NCBI GenBank assembly: GCA_016744375.1 | Contig: JADGEM010000007.1 | Span: 25,030 to 89,029 of the forward strand | DNA length: 64,000 nucleotides | Origin: Gammaproteobacteria bacterium | GTDB lineage: Bacteria; Pseudomonadota; Gammaproteobacteria; GRL18 | Direction: 5' to 3' | Shown here: positions 42,507 through 53,570 of the stretch, piece by piece | How positions within the stretch are numbered: the stretch's first letter is position 1 | How the letters are laid out: each line of letters begins with the position of its first letter | Notes under the pieces: model-generated | Database searches by the model: none | Told to the model about the DNA's origin: nothing | Seen by the model: only the letters and a program-made list of their open reading frames with translations | Translations under genes and position numbers: made by a program

Positions 42507-42566
42507 TATATTCTTCTTTAACTCTTATCTAACATAAAATTTAATCCAAGTGATTAAACTTTACTG

Positions 42567-42583
42567 GCTGAAGGCTCTCTTAA
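42567..42583. repeat. GCTGAAGGCTCT repeat, single unit
   Basis: One 17-base unit in the fabZ-lpxD gap, 15/17 identical to the central unit at 48149-48165. Its first 12 bases are identical to the copies at 20870 (opposite strand) and 48149. Confidence 0.5.
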
Positions 42584-42606
42584 CAAGCGAATAATTCCAG
42601 AGCCGT

Positions 42607-43632
42607 TTATATTTTTTTTTCTAATGCATTCAAGCGTCTCGCCATTTTATCCAGTTGTTTAAAGCGGATAAAATTTTTGTGCCATTGAGTATTTTCCTGC
42701 AACGGCGTGCCTGATGAATAAACACCCGACTCCAGAATAGATTTCGTCACCAGAGAGGTCGCTGTAATATGCACGTGATCCGCAATAGTCAGATGGCCAA
42801 GAATTCCAGAACCACCACCAATAGCACAATGTTTACCAATGGTAGAGCTACCGGCAATACCAACACAGCCTGCAATAGCAGTGTTTTCACCAATGCGGAC
42901 ATTATGGGCAATCTGAATAAGGTTATCCAGTTTAACACCATTTTCAATGACTGTATCTTCTATAGCACCTCGGTCAATGGTTGTGTTGGCACCGATTTCG
43001 ACTTTATCACCAATGATAACACGTCCCAACTGTGGTACCTTAAACCATTGACCTTTTTCATTAGCAATGCCAAACCCATCACTGCCAATAACCGCACCCG
43101 AATGAACAATAGTTTGTTCACCAATTATCACATTCGCATAAATAGATACATTAGGGTAAAGCACGGTTTCACTACCGATGGTAACATTGTCGGCAATAAC
43201 ACAACCCGCATGCAGGCAAACATTATGACCTATTTTTGAATCTCTACCAATAACAACATTAGCCCCGATATGAATATTTTCACCCATATCAACATTACCT
43301 GCGATCACGGCACTTGAAGCGATTTGAGCTTGCTCAATGTCAGGTTGAGTCAGCCAGGTTGCTATTTTGGCATAGGCAAGATAGGGATCATTGGACACTA
43401 TTGCATTCGTTGGACAATGCTCAACATCATCTGGATGAAGGATAATAACCGTCGCCTGAGTGCCTGCAAGAAATTTATGATATTTTCGGTTGGTAAAAAA
43501 ACTGAGTTCTTCTTTTTTGGCAGATTCCAGTGTGGCAATACCAGAGACAACGGCATCAGGATCACCATGGATGCTTGCATCAACAATATCAGCCAGCTCT
43601 TTTATACTGGCTTGTCGAGTAGGAATTGACAT
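42607..43632 (-). CDS. lpxD: UDP-3-O-acylglucosamine N-acyltransferase
   Basis: Adds the N-linked acyl chain in lipid A synthesis. 341 residues: N-terminal uridine-binding domain (LSFFTNRKYHKFL) then hexapeptide-repeat helix (VVIGRDSKIGHNVCLHAG, DNLIQIAHNVRIGENTAIAG with the catalytic histidine). Follows the skp gene by 38 bp. Confidence 0.98.
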   Translation of the reverse strand: MSIPTRQASIKELADIVDASIHGDPDAVVSGIATLESAKKEELSFFTNRKYHKFLAGTQATVIILHPDDVEHCPTNAIVSNDPYLAYAKIATWLTQPDIEQAQIASSAVIAGNVDMGENIHIGANVVIGRDSKIGHNVCLHAGCVIADNVTIGSETVLYPNVSIYANVIIGEQTIVHSGAVIGSDGFGIANEKGQWFKVPQLGRVIIGDKVEIGANTTIDRGAIEDTVIENGVKLDNLIQIAHNVRIGENTAIAGCVGIAGSSTIGKHCAIGGGSGILGHLTIADHVHITATSLVTKSILESGVYSSGTPLQENTQWHKNFIRFKQLDKMARRLNALEKKI

Positions 43633-43670
43633 TAACTATATTATGTACTGAGCTCTATTTTATAAAAAAG

Positions 43671-44186
43671 TTATTTACCTGAACGATACTGCTGTTTTAA
43701 TTGAGCCAGAATTTTATCTGTTATATCAATTTGTTTACTCGCATAAATAACACCATCACTGATGATTAAATCATATTTCTCTTTTTTTGCAATAGTTTGT
43801 ATTGATGTGATCACTGCTTTTTGCAGCTTAACAAGTTCTTCGTTCTGACGGATACTGAGATCCTCTTTAAACGCCGAACGATCACGTTCTAAATCCCTTC
43901 TTAATAGTGTGATTTTTCTCTTTAATTTATTCAGTTCACTGGCTGATAAAATAGCAGCATCTTTTTGTAATTTAGTTGCACTGCCCTTGATCTGTTTTTG
44001 TAATTTGACTAGAGACTTGTCACGCTTGGAAAATTCTTTTTGTAATTTATTACGCGCTGACTCTGCCTGAGGTGCTTTTTCCAAGAGTCTAGCCTGATTA
44101 ACAAAGGCAATTTTTTGCCCTGCGTGAGCAAATGAAATAGTAAAAAAAAGTACCACTAAAACCAATAAGCGTGAATAGATTGTCAT
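43671..44186 (-). CDS. skp: Periplasmic chaperone Skp/OmpH
   Basis: Holds unfolded outer-membrane proteins on the way to BamA. 171 residues: signal peptide ending at AHA, then a long coiled coil rich in K, L, R and E (about 30-115) typical of the Skp tentacles. I use the ATG at 44186 because AGGGAAAA precedes it; a reading from 44231 adds 15 unlikely residues. Lies between bamA and lpxD. Confidence 0.92.
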   Translation of the reverse strand: MTIYSRLLVLVVLFFTISFAHAGQKIAFVNQARLLEKAPQAESARNKLQKEFSKRDKSLVKLQKQIKGSATKLQKDAAILSASELNKLKRKITLLRRDLERDRSAFKEDLSIRQNEELVKLQKAVITSIQTIAKKEKYDLIISDGVIYASKQIDITDKILAQLKQQYRSGK

Positions 44187-44289
44187 TTTATTTTCCCTGA
44201 ATTTTATAACTTTTATAAAACAGCTTGTCAAACTTGTTTGCTATATCCTACTTTAAATTATAAGAAGAAATCCATCTTTTAAATCACAG

Positions 44290-46650
44290 TTAAAAATTTT
44301 GCCCAAATGAAAACTGGAAGACTTCTGTATCGTCACCATCTTTTTCATTTAAAGGTGCGGCAATACTGACCCTCAGCAAACCAAATGGACTTAACCAGGC
44401 ACCTGCGATACCTGTAGTATAGCGCAACTCACCCGCATCAAAGTCGCCAGCTTCTGCAAAAACATTACCAACATCAAAAAAACCACTGAGTCGATAGGCT
44501 GAGGAATCTTTCACAAAGGGTATAGGTAAGATAATTTCAGCATTACCGACAACCTTTAATTCACCCCCAAGAGGATCGTCTGTACCAATATGGTTAAAGG
44601 TTCTATCACCGATAGTTACCGTATGGTTTGTATCATTTCTAGGTCCCAGGGTATTAGACTTATAACCTCGTACATCACGCATACCACCAGCATAATATTT
44701 CTCAAACGGCGGGAATTCATCGCCACTAAAAGTACCTGCATAGCCAAGATTTCCTTTTAACATCAAAGTTGTTGTTCTGGTTAAAGGAAAAAATCGCTGT
44801 TGAACATAATTAATATGATAAAATGATAAATCACTGCCTGGAAGCGCTAAGTCTCCAGACAAACGCTGCAAAGCACCACGAGTCGGGAATATTGATTTAT
44901 TTCGACTATCATGAGACCAGTTAGCAGAAAATCTTAAAGTATTAAAGTCATCACCTTCTTTGGCAACAAATTCAAGAATATCAAATGATGTATCAGTCAA
45001 ATCATTAGGTAAATCAATGTGCGTATTTTCAAAATCCAGACCAAAACCAATACGGTCAAACTCATTAATAGGGACACCAAAACCAACTCCAACACTAATG
45101 TTGTCAGTAGCATAATTTGATAAGTTTTCTTCTTCCAGATCGGTTTCACGCCAGGTTGCCCGGAAAGTCCGACTGATGCCATCATCAGTAAAATATGGAT
45201 CGGTCACACTAAAACTATAGAGAGTATTGGCATCGCTGGTATTCATAGCTACCGCGTAGCGATTTCCTGTTCCCAGGAAGTTATCCTGAGTCACGCTGAA
45301 ATTAAAGATAACACCCTGTGACTGAGAAAAACCAGCACCCGCATTAATACTACCGGTTGATTGTTCTTCAACTGTATAAACCACATCAACCAAATCCGTA
45401 ACGCCTGGAACCGCTGGCGTCTCAACGCTAACTTCTTTAAAGAATCCCAATCTTTTCAGACGAGCCTTAGAGCGCTCTACATCCGTTGTTGAAATCCAGG
45501 AGTTTTCATACTGACGCAATTCACGGCGAACCACTTCATCGGCAGTGTTAGCATTACCATTGATCCTAATGCGGCGGACATAAACTCGATTGCCCGGATC
45601 AACAAAAAAGGTAATAGCCACTTCTTTAGTATCATCATTAACCTGAGGAATTGGGTTTACATTTGAAAAAGCATACCCTGCCTTGCCTAACAAATTAACA
45701 ATCGACTCACTGGTACGGGTAATATTTTTTCTTGAAAAAAACTGCCCTTTTTGAATTTCCACGACAGGAAAAATTTCTTCTGGCTTAATAATTAAATCAC
45801 CGGCCAGTTTCACTTCATTAATCGTATATTTCTCACCTTCTAGCAGATTAATGGTGATGTAGATGTTCTTTTTGTCCGGGGTAATAGCAACCTGAGTGGA
45901 TTCAATTTTAAAGTTAATATAACCACGATCCAGATAAAAGGAGCGCAGAGTTTCCAAATCACCAGCTAATTTTTGTTTAGAATATTGATCCGTCTTTGTA
46001 TAGAAGGAAAAGAGAGTCGGTGTTGTTAATTCCAGCTCATCAAGTAATGTTTCTGTATCAAAAACGTTATTACCGACAATATTAATCTGGTGAATAGTCG
46101 TCACCCGCCCTTCTGACACTTCAACTTTGATACCGACACGATTACGCTCCAAAGGGATAACACTGGTGTCAATTCTAACTGCGTATTTTCCTCGTGAATA
46201 ATATTGACGTTTTAATTCCTCAACAACTCGCTGCAGTAGTGATTTGTCATAAACACGCCCTTCTGCAAAGCCGATTTGCTTAAGGGCTTTAGTGAGTTCT
46301 TCTGTATCAATATCCTTGTTACCATCAATTTCAATATCAGCAATTGCCGGTCGCTCTACCACAAAAACAATCAGAGCCCGCCCCTCTTTTTCAAGCCGAA
46401 CATCTTTGAAAAAACCCGTTTTATACAATTCGCGAATGGATTTGGAAATAGCACGGCCATCGACGTTATCACCCACTTTTAAGGGCAGGTAATTAAAGAC
46501 TGTACCAGCTGAGATCCGTTGCAGACCTTCAACCCTGATATCCTCAATAGTAAACGATTCCGCAGATAAAACTGCCTGGCTCATAAAAATTAAACCAAAA
46601 AAAACAATAAAAGTTAAAACAACGCGTCTCATTAAGTGAGTTCCAATCAT
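44290..46650 (-). CDS. bamA: Outer-membrane assembly factor BamA
   Basis: Central Omp85 component of the beta-barrel assembly machine. 786 residues: signal peptide, five POTRA repeats (about 30-430; first begins FTIEDIRVEGLQRIS), and a 16-strand barrel with FFDVGNVF and C-terminal aromatic residue (FSFGQNF). A Met seven codons in (46632) gives a more standard signal peptide and is a likely alternative start. Confidence 0.98.
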   Translation of the reverse strand: MIGTHLMRRVVLTFIVFFGLIFMSQAVLSAESFTIEDIRVEGLQRISAGTVFNYLPLKVGDNVDGRAISKSIRELYKTGFFKDVRLEKEGRALIVFVVERPAIADIEIDGNKDIDTEELTKALKQIGFAEGRVYDKSLLQRVVEELKRQYYSRGKYAVRIDTSVIPLERNRVGIKVEVSEGRVTTIHQINIVGNNVFDTETLLDELELTTPTLFSFYTKTDQYSKQKLAGDLETLRSFYLDRGYINFKIESTQVAITPDKKNIYITINLLEGEKYTINEVKLAGDLIIKPEEIFPVVEIQKGQFFSRKNITRTSESIVNLLGKAGYAFSNVNPIPQVNDDTKEVAITFFVDPGNRVYVRRIRINGNANTADEVVRRELRQYENSWISTTDVERSKARLKRLGFFKEVSVETPAVPGVTDLVDVVYTVEEQSTGSINAGAGFSQSQGVIFNFSVTQDNFLGTGNRYAVAMNTSDANTLYSFSVTDPYFTDDGISRTFRATWRETDLEEENLSNYATDNISVGVGFGVPINEFDRIGFGLDFENTHIDLPNDLTDTSFDILEFVAKEGDDFNTLRFSANWSHDSRNKSIFPTRGALQRLSGDLALPGSDLSFYHINYVQQRFFPLTRTTTLMLKGNLGYAGTFSGDEFPPFEKYYAGGMRDVRGYKSNTLGPRNDTNHTVTIGDRTFNHIGTDDPLGGELKVVGNAEIILPIPFVKDSSAYRLSGFFDVGNVFAEAGDFDAGELRYTTGIAGAWLSPFGLLRVSIAAPLNEKDGDDTEVFQFSFGQNF

Positions 46651-46665
46651 AATATTTACAAAGAG

Positions 46666-48015
46666 TTAGTTTAATAGCCGTGTAAAGTCATTATACAGGG
46701 CAACACTCATCAGCATGACCAGTAATGTCACACCAATTTTAAGACCGATTTCCTGAACTTCATCAGAGACCGGTGATCCTTTAACTATCTCAACCAGGTA
46801 AAACAATAGATGCCCGCCATCAAGCATTGGCACAGGTAATAAATTAATAACCCCTAAACTCAGGCTGACTATCGCTAAAAAACGCAAGAAATGCTCAATA
46901 CCCATTTTCGCTGATCGACCAGCCACTTCAGCAATAGTGATGGGGCCGCTTATGTTTTTTAATGAAGCTTCTCCGATGACTATTCTACCTAACATTTTTA
47001 AGGTTAGCACTGATAAATCCCAAGTTTTTTCAATTCCCCTGGGGATAGCGGCAAAAACACCATATTGATGCATACTGTACATGGATTCAGGGAGGTGAAC
47101 AGATTTCGGCAAAACACCAATTCGGCCAATTGTCTTGCCATTTTTTTGAGCAGACCCAATAACAATGGATAACTGCTGGTGTTCCCCCCCCCTTAACACT
47201 TCAACTGAAACAGTTTCTTCAGGACGGTCAATCACCGCAGTGACTAAATCTTGCCAATACTTAATTATTTCTCCATTAATTGATATTATTTGATCATCAA
47301 TTTGTATACCCGCATTAGCCGCGGGTGAATCTGGGGTTACTTTACCAATAATTGTTTTTCTCTGTGGTAAGTTCAGGGCTAAGCCAACCATATCATGAAG
47401 ACTCGAAGGCTCTACATCCTTGCTCATTTGTTCGAAATGCATAGTGATGTTACGCTGGTCAGAGAGCTTTAGGACTGCACTTTTACGATCCAGGAATGCT
47501 TCAAGCAATTGTTCATAAACTGAACTGATGGTAGGCGTTTTTTCACCATCAACAGAGATAATTTGATCCCCGCTCCGTAAGCCAGACTGCCAGGCGATTG
47601 ATGCAGAGTCAAGCTCCCCCATAACCGGCTTAATACCCTGCACTCCCAGAACAAACATAAGCCAGAAGGCAAAAACAGCAAAAACAAAGTTAACAAAAGG
47701 GCCGGCAAAGACGATGGCAAAACGTTTATAAACCGATTGGCGATTAAAAGCCCGATGCAATTCATCATCGGCAACATTCCCTTCTCGCTCATCCAGCATC
47801 TTAACATAGCCCCCTAAAGGGATACTGGCAACCACAAATTCAGTATTATCTTTTTTGCCGTTAAAACGAAAAAGAGGTGTCCCGAAACCAATTGAAAATC
47901 GCAAAACTTTAACATTGAGCTTCCTTGCCACCCAAAAGTGACCAAACTCATGAATCGCCACTAACAAAGCAATGGTAAATATAAACGCAGGTATGACAAC
48001 AAAGAGATTATCCAT
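46666..48015 (-). CDS. rseP: Site-2 protease RseP
   Basis: Intramembrane zinc metalloprotease that cleaves anti-sigma-E RseA. 449 residues; HEFGH (H22, E23, H26) in the first helix, two PDZ domains (about 120-310), and the third ligand in MLDGGHLLFY near residue 398. Follows dxr/cdsA in the usual order. No rseA or rpoE in the window. Confidence 0.97.
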   Translation of the reverse strand: MDNLFVVIPAFIFTIALLVAIHEFGHFWVARKLNVKVLRFSIGFGTPLFRFNGKKDNTEFVVASIPLGGYVKMLDEREGNVADDELHRAFNRQSVYKRFAIVFAGPFVNFVFAVFAFWLMFVLGVQGIKPVMGELDSASIAWQSGLRSGDQIISVDGEKTPTISSVYEQLLEAFLDRKSAVLKLSDQRNITMHFEQMSKDVEPSSLHDMVGLALNLPQRKTIIGKVTPDSPAANAGIQIDDQIISINGEIIKYWQDLVTAVIDRPEETVSVEVLRGGEHQQLSIVIGSAQKNGKTIGRIGVLPKSVHLPESMYSMHQYGVFAAIPRGIEKTWDLSVLTLKMLGRIVIGEASLKNISGPITIAEVAGRSAKMGIEHFLRFLAIVSLSLGVINLLPVPMLDGGHLLFYLVEIVKGSPVSDEVQEIGLKIGVTLLVMLMSVALYNDFTRLLN

Positions 48016-48131
48016 AAAACAAAAAAGACTTCCTATTTAAATTTATAATTCTTATCTAACATAAAATTGTACCTCTGTCTTGTTTTTGCCAGTTTAGATG
48101 TGAGCAAAGCGACTGCGGAAAAATTTTATTA

Positions 48132-48182
48132 TCTGAGAGCTCATATTAGCTGAAGGCTCTTATTAACTAAAGGCTTACGTTA
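48132..48182. repeat. 17 bp tandem repeat reaching into dxr
   Basis: Three head-to-tail units of exactly 17 bp (48132-48148, 48149-48165, 48166-48182). The first is 13/17 identical to the central GCTGAAGGCTCTTATTA and the third is weaker (about 11/17). The third unit covers the dxr stop codon and last codons. Confidence 0.5.
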
Positions 48183-49398
48183 GTTGAGGTCCCAGTCCCA
48201 GGCATAGATTATTTGCAACCTGACGAGCATGATTATCAGCCGCAAGAATAACATCCATAGAATCAGCTGTTTCACTATCGATATAATTTAATGTTTGTTC
48301 AACAATATCTGCAATTCGGATAAAAGAAATTTTACCCTTTAAAAAAGAGTCAACGGCAATTTCATTTGCTGCATTTAAAATTGCTGGCGCAGTGCCTCCT
48401 TCTCGCAGCGCATCATAAGCCAATTTAAGACATACAAAACGCTTGAAATCAGGTTGTTCAAAGTTGAGTTGAGCTACTTTAAATATATCAAGCTGTCCAA
48501 CACCGGAGTCCATTCTATCCGGCCACGCCATGGCATGTGCAATGGGAGTACGCATATCCGGATTACCCAGCTGCGCCAAAACAGAACCATCGTTATAGGA
48601 TACCATAGAGTGAATAATACTTTGTGGATGAATAACCACCTGGATATCATCAGCTGAAGCATTAAAAAGCCAGCTGGCTTCAATGACTTCCAGCCCTTTA
48701 TTCATCATTGTGGCTGAATCAACGGATATTTTTCTACCCATTTCCCAATTGGGGTGTGCACAAGCCTGATCCGGTGTCACATGTTCTAATTCATCCAGCG
48801 TTTTATTCAAAAAAGGACCACCTGAGGCCGTCAGAAGAATTTTTTCTACCCCGGAAAATTGCAAAGAGTGATGACTCTCTGCATTTGCCCCTTCACGGTT
48901 TAATTTCTCCGGCATAGACTGAAAGATAGCATTATGCTCACTATCTATGGGCAACAATGTGGCACCATTATCTTTCACAGCCTGCATGAACAAATCACCA
49001 GACATCACCAGAGATTCTTTATTAGCTAATAAAATTCGTTTACCACTTCTAGCGGCAGCAAGTGAAGAATTGAGACCGGCAGCACCCACAATGGCCGCCA
49101 TAACATAGTCAACTTGTTCATGAGCAGCCACATCATTAAGAGCCTGACAACCTGAATAAATACGGATATGAGCTGTTTCTGGATTCTTTTTTAGCCTCTG
49201 CTGCAGCTCATAAGCAGAGTTTTCATCAACCATAACTGCAATTTGAGGTAAAAACTTCAAGCACTGGTCATAGAGTCGCTCAACATTTTTATTTGCCGTT
49301 AAAGCAAAGGCTTTAAATTTTTCAGATTGCCTGGCAATAACATCCAGAGTACTGGTTCCAATAGAACCTGTAGAACCTAAGATTGCAACATTTATCAT
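48175..49398 (-). CDS. dxr: 1-deoxy-D-xylulose 5-phosphate reductoisomerase
   Basis: Second step of the MEP isoprenoid pathway (also ispC). 407 residues; NADPH-binding [14 protein letters not shown] at the N-terminus, [13 protein letters not shown] and [19 protein letters not shown] active-site blocks, and [10 protein letters not shown]. The C-terminal codons overlap a 17 bp tandem repeat. Confidence 0.98.
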   Translation of the reverse strand: MINVAILGSTGSIGTSTLDVIARQSEKFKAFALTANKNVERLYDQCLKFLPQIAVMVDENSAYELQQRLKKNPETAHIRIYSGCQALNDVAAHEQVDYVMAAIVGAAGLNSSLAAARSGKRILLANKESLVMSGDLFMQAVKDNGATLLPIDSEHNAIFQSMPEKLNREGANAESHHSLQFSGVEKILLTASGGPFLNKTLDELEHVTPDQACAHPNWEMGRKISVDSATMMNKGLEVIEASWLFNASADDIQVVIHPQSIIHSMVSYNDGSVLAQLGNPDMRTPIAHAMAWPDRMDSGVGQLDIFKVAQLNFEQPDFKRFVCLKLAYDALREGGTAPAILNAANEIAVDSFLKGKISFIRIADIVEQTLNYIDSETADSMDVILAADNHARQVANNLCLGLGPQLT

Positions 49399-49428
49399 TG
49401 TGAGATGCTCATTAAATCAGATTGACAG

Positions 49429-50277
49429 TCAGGTTATAGGATATAGCAAAGAAAGTGTAATGAAAAAGACTGGGACTGCAGCAGTGATGCTGTCAATTCG
49501 ATCAAGAATACCACCATGGCCGGGCAATAAGTGACTGCTGTCTTTTATATCTGCTTGTCGTTTAAACATGCTTTCCATTAAATCACCGATGATAGAAAAA
49601 AACACAGTGATAAATGTGAGACCAAAAATAGACAGATAGTCATGTAAACCGCCTCGATGCCAAAGCGTAAATAACAGTGACATTGAAAGGGCCAGCAACA
49701 GCCCTCCTATTACACCTTCTATCGACTTTCCCGGACTTATTTTAGGAGCCAGCTTGTTTTTCCCAAAGCGCTTGCCTGAGAAGTACGCACCAGTATCTGC
49801 AGCAAATATCAGCATAAGAGCCGATAATAGTAGATAAGGGCCGCTGATATGGCCGTGTGCAAATTGCAACTCAGTCACCGCGTGAAGAGAAACGACAGAA
49901 TACCAGGTAATGGTCAGTAAAAAGAGTCCCATTATAGATACAATTACCGCCTTACCACTCCAAAACCTGGAGCTGCCAGGATATGCAATGACTAACAGGA
50001 GAGCAAAACCCCAGAAGAAGGCAGCCATGCCATTCATAAAATTAACAGACAATATAAAATTAATTAACCAGATTGAAAACAAAATAGTCGCAACAACAGT
50101 CACATAGGCTAATTTTGATGGCATTGAAGGAAATTTGGCAAAACCAGCCCATTCATAGGCACCAAATAACATAATAATACCTACAAAAGCAGCAAAAGCT
50201 TCATTGGATAGAAATAAAATGCCGCTTACAGCCAGAGGAAAAAGAATTAAAGCAGTAATCACTCTTAATTTTAACAT
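49429..50277 (-). CDS. cdsA: Phosphatidate cytidylyltransferase
   Basis: Makes CDP-diacylglycerol for phospholipids. 282-residue membrane protein with about seven helices; CTP-transferase signature in SPGKSIEGVIGG, KRQADIKDSSHLLPGHGG and LDRIDS near the C-terminus. Seven bp after uppS. Confidence 0.98.
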   Translation of the reverse strand: MLKLRVITALILFPLAVSGILFLSNEAFAAFVGIIMLFGAYEWAGFAKFPSMPSKLAYVTVVATILFSIWLINFILSVNFMNGMAAFFWGFALLLVIAYPGSSRFWSGKAVIVSIMGLFLLTITWYSVVSLHAVTELQFAHGHISGPYLLLSALMLIFAADTGAYFSGKRFGKNKLAPKISPGKSIEGVIGGLLLALSMSLLFTLWHRGGLHDYLSIFGLTFITVFFSIIGDLMESMFKRQADIKDSSHLLPGHGGILDRIDSITAAVPVFFITLSLLYPIT

Positions 50278-50284
50278 ATTGACA

Positions 50285-51034
50285 TTATTCTTCTTTTAAT
50301 TGATCACCGGTACGACCAAAACGTCTTTGCCTGGCATGAAAAGAATCAATGGCCTCCAGGAATATTTTCTTATTAAAATCGGGCCATAGGGTGTCAGTAA
50401 AATAAAACTCACAATAGGCTAATTGCCACAGGATAAAGTTACTAATTCTTTTTTCACCGCCCGTGCGAATGAATAAATCAGGTTCAGGTAAACCTCTCAA
50501 AGATAAATGCGCTTCCATGATATTTTCATCAATATCATTAATATCTAATTCACCTGACTGTACTTTAACCGCAATACTCTTACTTGCCTGCATGATATCC
50601 CATCGGCCACCATAGTTTGCTGCAATATTAAAAACCAGGCCCGTATTTTCCGAAGTGAGAGCAACAGCCTCATCAATAAGTGTTTGTATTTTTTCTGAAA
50701 AAGCTGAAAGTTCACCCACAACACGAAGCTGGACATTATGTTCGTGTAATTTTTTGACTTCTCTTGATAAGGCTGTTGTAAACAACTCCATAAGAAGTCC
50801 CACTTCTTTATCGGGTCTCCGCCAATTTTCGCTACTGAAAGCAAAAACAGTTAAAACTTCAATTTTCTCTTCGACACAGCTCGCAACAATTTTTCTAAGT
50901 GCACTTAAACCGGCTTTATGACCTGCAAAACGCGGCATAAAACGTTTTTTAGCCCAACGCCCGTTACCATCCATGATAATACACACATGTTTTAACGCAT
51001 TTCCAGTAGAGCGAGTCGGGTTATCCGCTGACAT
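50285..51034 (-). CDS. uppS: Undecaprenyl diphosphate synthase
   Basis: Cis-prenyltransferase making the C55 lipid carrier. 249 residues; IIMDGNGRWAKKR near the N-terminus (catalytic aspartate), FAFSSENWRRP and IRTGGEKRISNFILWQ. Three bp after frr. Confidence 0.98.
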   Translation of the reverse strand: MSADNPTRSTGNALKHVCIIMDGNGRWAKKRFMPRFAGHKAGLSALRKIVASCVEEKIEVLTVFAFSSENWRRPDKEVGLLMELFTTALSREVKKLHEHNVQLRVVGELSAFSEKIQTLIDEAVALTSENTGLVFNIAANYGGRWDIMQASKSIAVKVQSGELDINDIDENIMEAHLSLRGLPEPDLFIRTGGEKRISNFILWQLAYCEFYFTDTLWPDFNKKIFLEAIDSFHARQRRFGRTGDQLKEE

Positions 51035-51037
51035 AGT

Positions 51038-51595
51038 TTAGATTTCCATTAAATCTTTTTCTTTCGTTGCTAAAATCGCATCAATTTCTTTCACGTGTTT
51101 ATCTGTCAGTTTTTGAACAACATCTTGTCCACGACGTTCATCGTCTTCAGAAATTTCTTTCTCTTTCTCAAGGTCTTTTAGTGAGCCATTAGCATCCCGT
51201 CGAATATTACGAACAGCAACTTTACAGTTTTCACCCTCGTGGCGAACCACTTTAATTAAATTTTTACGGGTTTCTTCTGTCAAGGGTGGTAATGGAATTC
51301 TCATTAAATCACCACTTGTAGTGGGATTTAAGCCTAAGTCAGAGGTCAAGATAGCCTTCTCAACAACAGGGGTCATTTGTTTTTCCCAGACCTGAATTGA
51401 GAGTGTTCTGGAATCCAGGACGGAAATATTTGACACCTGGTTTAGAGGCGTCTGATTACCATAATAATCAACCATAATACTATCTAGTAAGCTGGTGTGA
51501 GCACGGCCAGTTCTGACTTTCATTAACTCCTGTTTGAGTGACTCTATACTCTTTCCCATACGAGCATCCGCATCATTTTGAATTTCATCAATCAC
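51038..51595 (-). CDS. frr: Ribosome recycling factor
   Basis: Splits post-termination ribosomes with EF-G. 185 residues; [15 protein letters not shown] near residue 27 and [14 protein letters not shown] in the middle are conserved. In the pyrH-frr-uppS operon. Confidence 0.99.
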   Translation of the reverse strand: MIDEIQNDADARMGKSIESLKQELMKVRTGRAHTSLLDSIMVDYYGNQTPLNQVSNISVLDSRTLSIQVWEKQMTPVVEKAILTSDLGLNPTTSGDLMRIPLPPLTEETRKNLIKVVRHEGENCKVAVRNIRRDANGSLKDLEKEKEISEDDERRGQDVVQKLTDKHVKEIDAILATKEKDLMEI

Positions 51596-51690
51596 ACAAT
51601 TCTCCCAACGACATCATTCTATCTAAATATGTTAAATTCCGTGGCCTGACCACTCGAACAAATTACGACTTACAATTTATTGTTTAACAG

Positions 51691-52401
51691 CTACTGAACA
51701 AGCGTTCCTTCCTGTTCACCATTAAGCACTCTGTCAAGAGCACCTTCTTTGGTCATGTTATAAACTCGGATAGGCATTTTATGGTCACGACATAAAACAA
51801 TGGCTGTGGCATCCATAACATTTAATTTTTTATCCAGAACTTCATCAAAAGTCAGATTATCATAAAGTGTCGCATCCGGATCTTTAACGGGGTCAGCAGA
51901 ATAAACACCATCAACTTTAGTTGCCTTAATCACAACATCGACTTCAATTTCAATACCACGCAGACTGGCAGCAGAATCAGTTGTAAAAAAAGGATTGCCG
52001 GTACCCGCTGCAAAAATTGCAACCCGTCCTTTTTCAAGATGACGAATTGCCTTACGACGAATATAATCTTCACAAACCTGATGAATGGGTAAAGCAGACA
52101 TGACTCTTGCTGGCACACCATTTTTTTCCAGGGAATCCTGAAGTGCCAAAGAGTTAATAACGGTTGCCAACATTCCCATGTGATCACCTGCTACCCTGTC
52201 CATACCTGAAGCAGCAAGCCCGACACCTCGAAATATATTACCACCGCCAATAACAATAGCAACTTGAATACCCTTATTAATCTGACGTTTTACTTCCTGA
52301 GAGATATAAGTCAGAACCTGTGGATCAATACCAAAATTTTGTTCCCCCATTAATGCCTCACCACTGAGTTTTAACAGGACTCTTTGATATTTTGTGCTCA
52401 C
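51691..52401 (-). CDS. pyrH: UMP kinase
   Basis: Phosphorylates UMP to UDP (amino-acid-kinase fold). 236 residues; [17 protein letters not shown] at the start, IGGGNIFRG and [15 protein letters not shown]. First gene after the tsf terminator, so likely its own promoter in the 264 bp gap. Confidence 0.99.
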   Translation of the reverse strand: MSTKYQRVLLKLSGEALMGEQNFGIDPQVLTYISQEVKRQINKGIQVAIVIGGGNIFRGVGLAASGMDRVAGDHMGMLATVINSLALQDSLEKNGVPARVMSALPIHQVCEDYIRRKAIRHLEKGRVAIFAAGTGNPFFTTDSAASLRGIEIEVDVVIKATKVDGVYSADPVKDPDATLYDNLTFDEVLDKKLNVMDATAIVLCRDHKMPIRVYNMTKEGALDRVLNGEQEGTLVQ

Positions 52402-52522
52402 AGACTACTCCTAAATTATTAAATGAGTGAAAAGTTTAGTCAATAAAAGTTTAATTGATATGAATTGATTTATCTATTCTCAAAGGCAGAATATCAATAA
52501 TATCATCGATAATATAAACAAA

Positions 52523-52568
52523 AAGCATAAACATTTATTCCAATAAATTAAAATAAATGCTTATGCTT
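52523..52568 (-). terminator. Terminator after tsf
   Basis: Hairpin of 8 + 7 bp with one mismatch (52523-52538 with 52553-52568) followed on the minus strand by a T-run (CTTTTTGTTT). A strong rho-independent terminator ending rpsB-tsf. Confidence 0.8.
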
Positions 52569-52665
52569 CAGGTCATTTAAAATTTCCAGTATTCATGTTT
52601 TAAATCTAATACAACCCTAAATAACTACTCCTAAATGGTAAACATTATTTTACCAAGAAACCGTA

Positions 52666-53544
52666 TCAGCTGCCGATTTGAGCCATTACTTCTGCTGCAA
52701 AGTCTTCATTTTTCTTTTCCATGCCTTCACCAACTTCTAAGCGGGTAAAACCCAAGATTGTTGCATCAGCATTTTTAACCAGTTTTTCAACGGTAACATC
52801 TGGATCTTTAACAAAAGATTGGCCAAGCAATGTATTATCTTTAATGAAGCGTTTAATTTTACCTTCAACAATTTTTTCAATAATATTTTCAGGCTTACCG
52901 CTATTTGCTGCTTCAGCAGCTGCAATTTCTTTCTCTTTGGCTAATTCCACAGCATCTAGAGAAGCTTCGTCAAGGCCACGGGGTTTACTTGCTGCCACAT
53001 GCATTGCAACATCTTTAATCAGCTCAGCATCACCGCCTTCCATATCAACTACAACCCCAATTTTAGTGCCATGTAAGTATGCACCCAACTGACCTTCTGT
53101 TTCAAAAGTGACAAAACGTCGTACTGACATATTTTCGCCAATTTTTGCAATCATTGTCTTTAAAACGATATTTATACTTTCAGAACCATCTTCTAAAGGC
53201 ATTTCTGTTAATGCAGCAACATCAGCTGGTGAATCACTGAGCGCGCGTTTTGCTACCGCACTGGCAAAATTACCAAATTCATCACCCATGGCAACAAAAT
53301 CAGTCTCACAGTTTACCTCAACCATGACACCTTTTTTGAGATCATCACTAAATTCAACAACAATTTTACCTTCTGTGGCAATACGACCTGCCTTTTTATC
53401 AGCTTTAGCCAAGCCAGTTTTGCGCATCAATTCTATTGCGGCTTCTACATCACCATCAGTTTCTACTAATGATTTTTTACATTCCATCATACCCGCGCCT
53501 GTACGGTCGCGTAATTCTTTAACCAAAGCAGCAGTAATTGCCAT
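52666..53544 (-). CDS. tsf: Elongation factor Ts
   Basis: Nucleotide exchange factor for EF-Tu. 292 residues; TGAGMMECKKSL near residue 13 and CETDFVAMGDEFGNFA. I use the ATG at 53544 (MAITAALVKEL) because GAGGT precedes it; a reading from 53568 adds eight residues not found in the family. Confidence 0.98.
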   Translation of the reverse strand: MAITAALVKELRDRTGAGMMECKKSLVETDGDVEAAIELMRKTGLAKADKKAGRIATEGKIVVEFSDDLKKGVMVEVNCETDFVAMGDEFGNFASAVAKRALSDSPADVAALTEMPLEDGSESINIVLKTMIAKIGENMSVRRFVTFETEGQLGAYLHGTKIGVVVDMEGGDAELIKDVAMHVAASKPRGLDEASLDAVELAKEKEIAAAEAANSGKPENIIEKIVEGKIKRFIKDNTLLGQSFVKDPDVTVEKLVKNADATILGFTRLEVGEGMEKKNEDFAAEVMAQIGS

Positions 53545-53570
53545 TTTTTTAGACCTCATATCAATCAAAA